Source: Eutypella sp. D-1
Lineage: Eukaryota > Ascomycota > Sordariomycetes > Xylariales > Diatrypaceae
Direction of reading: 5' to 3'
Assembly: GCA_023313575.1 (NCBI GenBank)
Contig: JAJTTP010000030.1
Location: forward strand, 124,001 to 188,000
DNA: 64,000 nucleotides
The notes beneath the pieces were generated by a model. It worked only from the letters and a program-made list of their open reading frames with translations. It was not told the DNA's origin and did not search any database. Position numbers and translations under genes: made by a program. Below are positions 56,915 to 64,000 of the stretch, in pieces. Numbering within the stretch: the first letter of the stretch is position 1; every line of letters starts with the position of its first letter.

Positions 56915-59900
56915 AGTAGGGGGTTACAAGAGATTGGTTGTACCATAAGTCGACGGCCAACGAAACCGTTCGTGGACCGTCATAAAGTATGTTGCGAAAG
57001 AAAAGGGGAGGGGGAGGGGGAGTAGTTGCTAAACAAGGCAAGCAAGACGTAATGGTTATTCTATTTCATTTTCTCACTCAGTCTAAAGGAAAATGGGCCT
57101 GTATTGAATTGTGATTACCTGTCTGTTCAGGAAGGGGGTGGAGGTTCGGTCGGCATAACATATTTGAGCTTTTTATCTATACTTTTTCCTCGTTGCTCGT
57201 CATTTCTAGCTTGCCTTTTTGTTCCTCTGCTGCCGCGCGTCTTCTCTAGAGCGAGAGAAGTCGAAATGAATCGTTTTATTAATCACATCGCAAATAACTT
57301 ATGTGGTATCTTCGCTTTGCCTCCTTTTCCCCTCCTCCCTCCCCTCTTCTGCTGTGTGCGTGCGCTACTGTGCCATGTTCGATATACCTCCCCTAACCCT
57401 GTTTGCTGTCTTCCTTTCCTGGTGATCTCAAGATGTTACTACCATAGAAGGATGCCAGCCGAGTAAGCACGCACGCGTATATAAGGTTCGATGTCATTCA
57501 CGGCACGGCACGGTATGTAGACATGGTATGTAGACATGGTGTTATGGTATATGAGATGTTCTACGTCTGCCATCGTCGCAGCTTACCTTACCCGCCTGTT
57601 GATCTCTGGTTTGAGGAGATGGCAGTGTCGTGTGTGTTGAGAGTTCTTGGATTACTTATGCATGGCAGGTTTGGGGGCTCGCGGCTGAATTGCGGTTTTA
57701 GTAGGCGGACTGACTATCATGCCCCCCCCCCCCCTTCATCTATAACTGACTGAGTCTACCGGGGTTTGTTGTTTCTTTCCACACTCCTAAGTCAACTTAC
57801 TACTCTTAACTGATAGCCATTGTTCGTCCTACGCAGTAGTTCCTTGTATATCTGTCAAAGATAAGATTGGAAATGAAATTAAACCCCCTGTGCCCAATTA
57901 TTTATATACTACGCTTTAGGCGCTCTCTTGAACTCCTATCGATGTTGGGTCGGCGCTTAGTCCGGGCTGCCGCTTAGTTCCGGGCCGGCTACATCGTTAT
58001 ATCACATCGCAGAGCCCGTGTATGAGAGTGTTCGGGCTGGGGCTGCGACATTCTGGGTAGTTAGGTATACCGTAGATACATACATATGCATTTCGGCAAG
58101 GTAGGCTAAGCTAGGCAGTCAGTATTTGAAGCCCATTCACTTCTTAAACACGGCAGTGCCGTCCGTATCGGAGATATATGTTCGGATGGATGTGAAAGTC
58201 GCCGGTAGGTAGGATAGTTAGAGTCGGAGGATGGATCACGTGTTTCGTACCCGAAGATCAAGGCATGACGAGGCACCTCGATTTCCGGGCATTTTCTTCC
58301 TCTAGGCGGTGGCGAGGATTATCTCGGCACCTGGGGGACCGTTGCTACATCAGTAGTTACCTACCTAGATGGGATACGGTTCGTGTCTGGCAGCCTTCTA
58401 CGCGGTGGTATCGGCAGGAGGTTATGACGGGATCTTGCCGTTATTTAGTCGTCATCACGCTAATCGTTGAGCCTGGTTGCCTGGTAGAGCTTTCTCTCTT
58501 ACTTTTACTTTCTTTCGCGGGAAGGTGGTTAAACCAAATGGGAAACCAGATATTGCGCATCCATGGCCTCGTTCATGCGAACATCGAGATCCCGCCAATC
58601 CCGTCGGTCTCCCTGTATGGTACGATGTTTTTTTTTTCTTCATTAAATATCATGTAGTACGGCTGTGCGGCAAGGTGATGGGCACATGAATTCGGATGAT
58701 AGAGTTGTAAAGCCATTTTTACCCCTGCCGCCCATCGTTGGGAGGTGTCAGAATTCTTGTGCCCGCCACGTCTTTGTGTAAATGTATCTTTTGGGCGGGA
58801 GTGACGGATTCTGTTACGTATGAGCATGTATATCCTTCACCTTTACCCCAGAGTGGCAGACCAGGCTACCGAGGTAGATTTCTTACGTATGTCTCTGTGG
58901 GCTTCGTCCGATGTACCCAATGTCCAATACCGAGGGATCACACTGCACTACATAATTGCTTACCTGCGGCACACAGTGGTGAAAAAGCTTAACATGCGTA
59001 ATTGGTTACCTGTGCCGTGATATAGCAGCTAACAACGGAGTAGGCCAACGATGAAGCGGCTGGGGAGGCGCATACAATGGAAGGGCCGAGTGGCAGTGTG
59101 GACGAATGTATCTCAACTGCCAAGACTGCAATAAGTAAACGATAATGGCTACTTAGCTTCGCTAGCGGTAGTTAGCTGATACTGGCACTCTGTTCTGCTG
59201 GTTGTCCGGCCTTCGAAGATCGGGAGCACGAGCACATGAAACAGGGCTGCTATGTCGTGGCGTTAGCCGGTGGTCTTGGTTGGTTGGCTCCGTTGCTCTG
59301 TGTACCATCTCGTTATGCGGCCGCAGACGGATCACTGACTGGACCGGTAGGACAGCCCATCGCGTCGCCAAGAACCTAACGTAAGTTTTAGTTAGACGAT
59401 GGCGACTTTGCTGATGTACTATATAGGGACGATCTGCGTCAAGCTGATCAGACCTGCCAAAGAGGTGTTAACTCTACAGTACTACAGTATCCCTGGGCAT
59501 TGTGGACGGTGCAGCACACTTTGGCGCCGTTAACACGATAGGGACAGACCATGGGAAAAGAGTAAGCCGATCGTCTGATTTCCAACCAGCGAACCGGTCA
59601 AATTCAGTCTCTGCCCAGTGTCCATACCTCGGCTACGGACTGTACGAAACGCTCCGACTACTTGTACATACATAGTAGTAACCTGGCCACTGGCTGGCCC
59701 TTTACCCGCGATAATCAGCGAAAGCTGCCCAAATATTTCAATGTGGTAGCAGATAGTCATAGTTGGGCAGTCCAGCACGAATTCTTCTGGGCTTACATCA
59801 TCGCGTCTGGAACAGTCGTATTCCTTCTATCTACAATTCCTTCCGCTCTATCTTCCACCCCGTACCACCGAGGATCTTTGGACGTCGTCACACCCCCGAC

Positions 59901-61250
59901 TATACCAATACCGGCAGCTACTTCTTTAGGGGTCCAAGGCCACGGTGGCACTGGATTGGCCGCCGGGGTTATTGAGAAACAAAGGGGCAAAGGCAGTAGG
60001 CGATCGTCCCATTGGCTACCAGATCGGCAGGCCGATGAACGAATAAATGCTAAGAAATACAGAATCACTGACAGCTGCCTAATCGATCAACTGCCGTCTA
60101 CTCTTACGTACGTGCGTACATGGTATTGTCTGGGCATTCCGTATCGTACCGTTCTAACTGTAGTAAAGCCACATTCTGACCAACGTAACTTGCTGATGAC
60201 TGGCACAAACTGATGGACTGAGCTGAATTTGCCCGGCGCTCGTAAGATGTCGATCGTCGACTACATGCCACCATTTACACCCAATAGCCGGACGCCAACC
60301 CGCTGGATGGCATCCTCTGCGTGCTCCGAGCTGTCCAACGCTGCTACCATCAGGAAGTAGGTTGGTAGGTACCTTATGTGTAAGCTTTGAGCACTGAAGC
60401 AATGGTGGTATGTGTCAGACTTGTCTTCGTGTTGGATCCTAGCAGCAGCAACAAGACCCCAAGACGACAGGGAGGCTCACATGTGGGGATCGCGCGGTAA
60501 ACCCACTTAGCACATGATTTGCCTATCCCCCATGTAGAAGGACCAAAAGACCCTGTAGCACGCCCAACATGTTTATATCATATCGAACTATACTTTGCTA
60601 TAGACGCCAATACGAACAAAGTTGGCGGGGATGTCTGCGGCCCCGTTGTCCCCCAAAGTCCATTTCAGCCCCTGTAACACATACAGTAAACTGACTTGCC
60701 AACATGCCTTCCTAACCGACGTGGCGCAGTATATCCATATTCCTTCCTTACTCGGCTCGTATTTTTGCTTCCATTGGATGGGAAAGATCGGTGACCGGCA
60801 TTCACATAACTTCTTACGGGCTCAGGCTCGAAACTCTCCGCCCAGCCACCTTGAATTGGGCAAAGGATTGACGTGCGTGTAGAGAGGACAAGCCCGACGG
60901 ATGAGGCGCATGATGTATGTAGTACGGATACAAATCCATAGTTACCTGCTATTCATAGTTTCTCCATAGGATTTTCCCCATACTGTCAGACGGGAGTCAG
61001 TGTACGGAAAGACGAGAGGAGAAAAAAATTAATACATATTTGAACGCCCAGCCCGCCTAGAGTGGGTTTTTTGCTTTTTTGTTTTGTTTCCCCTTCTTTT
61101 TCCCTCTCTTCATTTCCTCATCCCCATCAGACAAGAACATTACCGTACCACAGGTCCACACACTGCCCAGATAGCGAACTAAGCTGTGAAATCCACCGAA
61201 ACCCATCTGTAACGCACGTCAACGAAACCACAGTTTAACACATTACCAAG
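56915..61250. other. Intergenic, downstream of FKS1
   Basis: 3' region of FKS1 (pyrimidine-rich 57170-57420), a poly-C run at 57722-57734, then AT-balanced sequence with no supported gene. A frame at 59662-60213 is open for 183 codons with one hydrophobic segment, but it lacks the codon bias of real genes here and matches nothing that I know. The last 150 bp hold the leader of the GPI-type gene. Confidence 0.5.
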
Positions 61251-62044
61251 ATGGCCCGCCTGAACAAGTCTCTGCTCGCCGTCCTCGGCGCTGCGGCCCT
61301 CATCAAGGCCCAGGAGGTAAGTCGGAAGTCCCCTTTTTTCGAAGCTCGCACGTTGGCCCAACTCGTGTCCGGCCGTGCAACGAGACACCATGTTCTCCCT
61401 AAGAGAAAACAATAAGAGCTAACATCAGGCACCAGATCTCCCTCCCCGTTGAGAGCCCTACTGACACTGGGCTGCCGACTACGGACGTGGAGGCGCCGAC
61501 GGAGACGGCGGACCCGACGTCGACCGGCGGCGACTCGACTGAGGGCCCGGGGACGCTGACCGTTTCCACCGACACCAGCATCGTGGACCCGGCGCCCACT
61601 AGCTCGGGCAGCGGCGACGATGACGACTGGGTCGCCACTCTACCTTGGATCACGGGCTCGACCACCTTCACGACCACGGGCCCCGACGGCCAGCCCACCA
61701 CCGGCACCCTCAACGAGGGCTCCGGCCCCGGCGACGCCACCACCACCTCGGACGGCGGCGACCAGGAGCCCACTGCTGAGCCCACCGGCGAGCCCACTGA
61801 GGGCCCCACTGACGAGCCCAGCCCCACCACCGTCACCTCGACTTCCACTGAGGAGGGCGGCAGCGAGCCCACCGACGGCGGCGACAGCGGCAGCGGCGGC
61901 GACGAGGGTGGCGACAACAACGAGGGCGGTGACGGCGACAGCGAGGGCGGCGAGGGCGACCAGCCTCCTACCGCTGCTGCGTCGCGCGTCCAGGCCGTCG
62001 GCGCCGGCCTGTTCGCCGTGCTCGCCGGTATCCTTGCCCTGTAA
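61251..62044 (+). CDS. Small secreted, probably GPI-anchored, acidic Ser/Thr/Gly-rich protein
   Basis: Two exons: 61251-61316 and 61436-62044; 224 residues. The acceptor CACCAG is chosen because the nearby CATCAG would reach a stop within eight codons; a GCTAAC branch site lies upstream. The protein has a signal peptide (NKSLLAVLGAAALIKA, cut before QE). A mature region rich in Thr, Ser, Pro, Gly, Asp and Glu contains repeated EPT-x-EP units (about 110-130). A hydrophobic tail, RVQAVGAGLFAVLAGILAL, fits a GPI-anchor signal, with a likely anchor site among the small residues before it. No catalytic domain is visible. It is probably a cell-wall or plasma-membrane mannoprotein. I do not know a named family. 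Orthologs, if any, would be expected to diverge quickly. Confidence 0.8.
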
Positions 62045-62263
62045 GCTGTCAGCCTACCAGCCAGCCAAGCCACTACGACTACGACTACAACTACGATCAC
62101 CGCTACTGTTACAATCGAATGGATTAATGATGGGGGGAAGGGGACGATAGGTAGTTGATGATGATGATGATGTTGATGATAGGGAAGTGGGGGGAATGAA
62201 AGGGGGCTATGATTTTTTTTTGGACTTTTTTGGGCGAGATTTTGTGTTTTGAGATTGAACGTA

Positions 62264-62326
62264 CATCGCATTGTATCGTATCGCATCGCATCGCACTATA
62301 CCTGACCGCATCGCATCGAATCGCAT
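62264..62326. repeat. Degenerate (ATCGC)n array
   Basis: About ten units of TCGCA/ATCGC with interruptions, shortly after the GPI-type gene. Confidence 0.75.
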
Positions 62327-62574
62327 TATCTTTCAAGTCTAAAGCATCCTTCTTTTAACTAGTTCAGCAACGACAAAATACCATAAATGCATCACATTAT
62401 CATTATAGATTGCCCATTTAACTAGGCTGAACCGATCGCTCCTGGGGTTAACTCATCCGGTGTAAAAGCCCAGCCTATGTAGCGACACTGCCAGAGGCGT
62501 GGGATCACACCCACATGTGCCCAGACCTACTAAGCGGAGATTGGTTTTTTATAAGGCACCTCAAGACTCGAACG

Positions 62575-62618
62575 AAGTCTTGAAGTCTTGAAATCTTGAA
62601 ATCTTGAAATCTTGAAAT
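62575..62618. repeat. 8-bp tandem array (AATCTTGA)
   Basis: Five copies of an AGTCTTGA/AATCTTGA unit in tandem. The inverse TCAAGACT occurs just upstream at about 62561, so part of it could fold back. Confidence 0.8.
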
Positions 62619-64000
62619 ATATGTGTGTGTGCATACGTATCCGTAGGCAAGCAAACGCCCGGCCCTACGCCTGCGTATAACTACCTGCTGTACGTGATCT
62701 TATCAGATCTAGCTCCTAATCAGTCGCTGATATATATATATTTATACTTAGGAATAGTTTACTGTTCCTCCTTATAAAACCCCGTCCTGCGTTCCGGACG
62801 GGTAAGTATGCTCCATCACCAAGGTTACTCCATAACTTAAGTTCCTGTAATATGTCGATATAAGCAAAGCAAAGCAAAGCAGAGCAGAGCAGGTGGCTCA
62901 ACAGCGTTCATTTCGCCTATCCATCACGCATGTTTCTGGGATGAGGAGCCACAAGCGATACTTCTAGCCATAAAAAATGATGTTAGCTATGCCTTAGATA
63001 CCTGGGTATAACCAACTACCCCTATCTTGGCTACGGGTAGTCCCGCACTTTCTTCCCTGCCCAACCTTAGCTTTATAGAGATCCCCTACGTCTGGATGCG
63101 TATGGTTTTCTTCCGAAGCTTGCGGGATGATAGTGTAGATGCGGAAAACCTGAAAGACTACGTGCTCGTGTAGCCTCCCTATTTGCCTGGATACCTATCT
63201 AAATACTTAAGTACATATGTAGGTATGTCCTTATCCATAGATGTACGTACGTAGAAATATCAATCATCTGCCTGTCGTGAGTACTCTTTCCCTCTCGGGT
63301 CAGCTAGCAGGTGAATAGCTACATAAAGATACAAAAGTACGTAGATAGATAGGTGGCTGTACCTTCTCAAGCTTCTCTACTGTTGTTATCAGATTGCGTC
63401 TGAACTAAAATATCAAATAAAGGGTAGGGTAGCTTATATGACAAAAATGAATGTGTGTAATCACTCCTAACCTGGAACCCCCCTGCCCCTATTGTACTCC
63501 CCACCTCTCACAATCAAGTACAGGTAGATATCACCACCACAGCACACCACCAGCATAAGACATAGGAAAAGGGAATAACCGGAATTTCACATATGAATCT
63601 CGTCCTTTGATTTGGTTATCCCGTATAGGATATTGAGTGGTGTTGGTAGAGTCTTATCGGGCAGGCACCAACCCATTACCTGGTTTGGTACTGGTAAATT
63701 CTGCCACCTCTCTCACCTCTTTTTTGGTAAAAGATTTTTCCTCGACAAAGTCAAGCCGACGATTTCTTGGCCTTCCAGTAAACCCAACCTACGGAGACGA
63801 GTCAGGTGAGTTCGGTTGTCCCTTTATTACCAAGGGTCTATTGTCTACTGTCAAAATGTCTATTGCCCCTGGATACAAATATCTATTGTCTTGCCTCGAA
63901 AATGCCCCTCCCTTGCCCCGACAGCCACCATTCCTTTACGCGCCTACAAACACGCGTAGAATGCCTATAGAATGCTTCGTTGTAGTTCGCGACAGATTGA

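Larger units (their letters stand above)
62045..64000. other. Intergenic, right end of window
   Basis: No gene recognised. It holds a GAT-rich patch (62155-62180), an ATCGC repeat array (62264-62326), an AATCTTGA 8-mer array (62575-62618), and a GCAAA/GCAGA array (62864-62891). TAGGTA-type motifs recur at 63190-63230. Confidence 0.5.

Noticed and set aside
59662..60213. 183-codon frame with one hydrophobic segment
   Set aside because: Codon third positions are not biased as in real genes here, the start context is poor, and there is no recognisable family. Kept as a remote possibility only.
61399..62286. 295-codon Val/Ser/Pro-rich frame opposite the GPI-type gene
   Set aside because: Reverse-strand shadow of a repetitive GC-rich exon; the + strand model has a signal peptide, intron with branch site and GPI tail.

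Overview
This is nuclear DNA of a filamentous ascomycete (Pezizomycotina; Sordariomycetes is my best guess, from gene content only). The evidence is short introns of about 35-270 nt with GTAAGT-type donors and CTAAC-type branch sites, strong C-ending codon bias in the genes, a complex I subunit (which excludes budding yeasts that lack complex I), a single long FKS glucan synthase, and long intergenic stretches rich in homopolymers and in a TAGGTACCTA-type palindrome. I see no bacterial features, no operons and no CRISPR array. I found no convincing tRNA by eye.

Layout. 1-12.6 kb: MOG1 (+) converges on a GCNA/SprT-like DNA-protein crosslink protease (-), followed by the SAGA deubiquitinase UBP8 (-), which is divergent from a LACTB2-like metallo-beta-lactamase-fold endoribonuclease (+). 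12.6-18.4 kb is empty. 18.4-27.3 kb holds three membrane proteins on the + strand: YTP1-like, a rhomboid protease of the Rbd2/RbdB type, and the GPI-transamidase subunit GAA1. 29.1-30.5 kb (-) is a secreted DUF4360 protein with a duplicated upstream module. 30.5-35.8 kb has no intact gene that I recognise, but it contains coding-like debris, including an ankyrin-like relic. 35.8-41.8 kb: RPN9 (-) is divergent from NUO-40 (+), followed by the EFM5 lysine methyltransferase (+). After about 9 kb without genes comes FKS1 (51.0-56.9 kb, with a leader intron). The window ends with a small GPI-anchor-type secreted protein (61.3-62.0 kb).

The genes are mostly conserved housekeeping functions and do not form a biosynthetic or defence cluster. 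FKS1, GAA1 and the GPI-type protein all relate to the cell surface, but nothing suggests co-regulation. Exon structures were built by hand from splice motifs, reading-phase agreement and family conservation. All multi-exon models given here close in frame. The points most worth following are the SUMO-interacting motifs in the GCNA-like protease, an overlapping uORF with two possible starts at the LACTB2-like gene, unusual residues in FKS1 hot spot 1, the tandem module upstream of the DUF4360 gene, and the coding debris at 31.0-33.3 kb.
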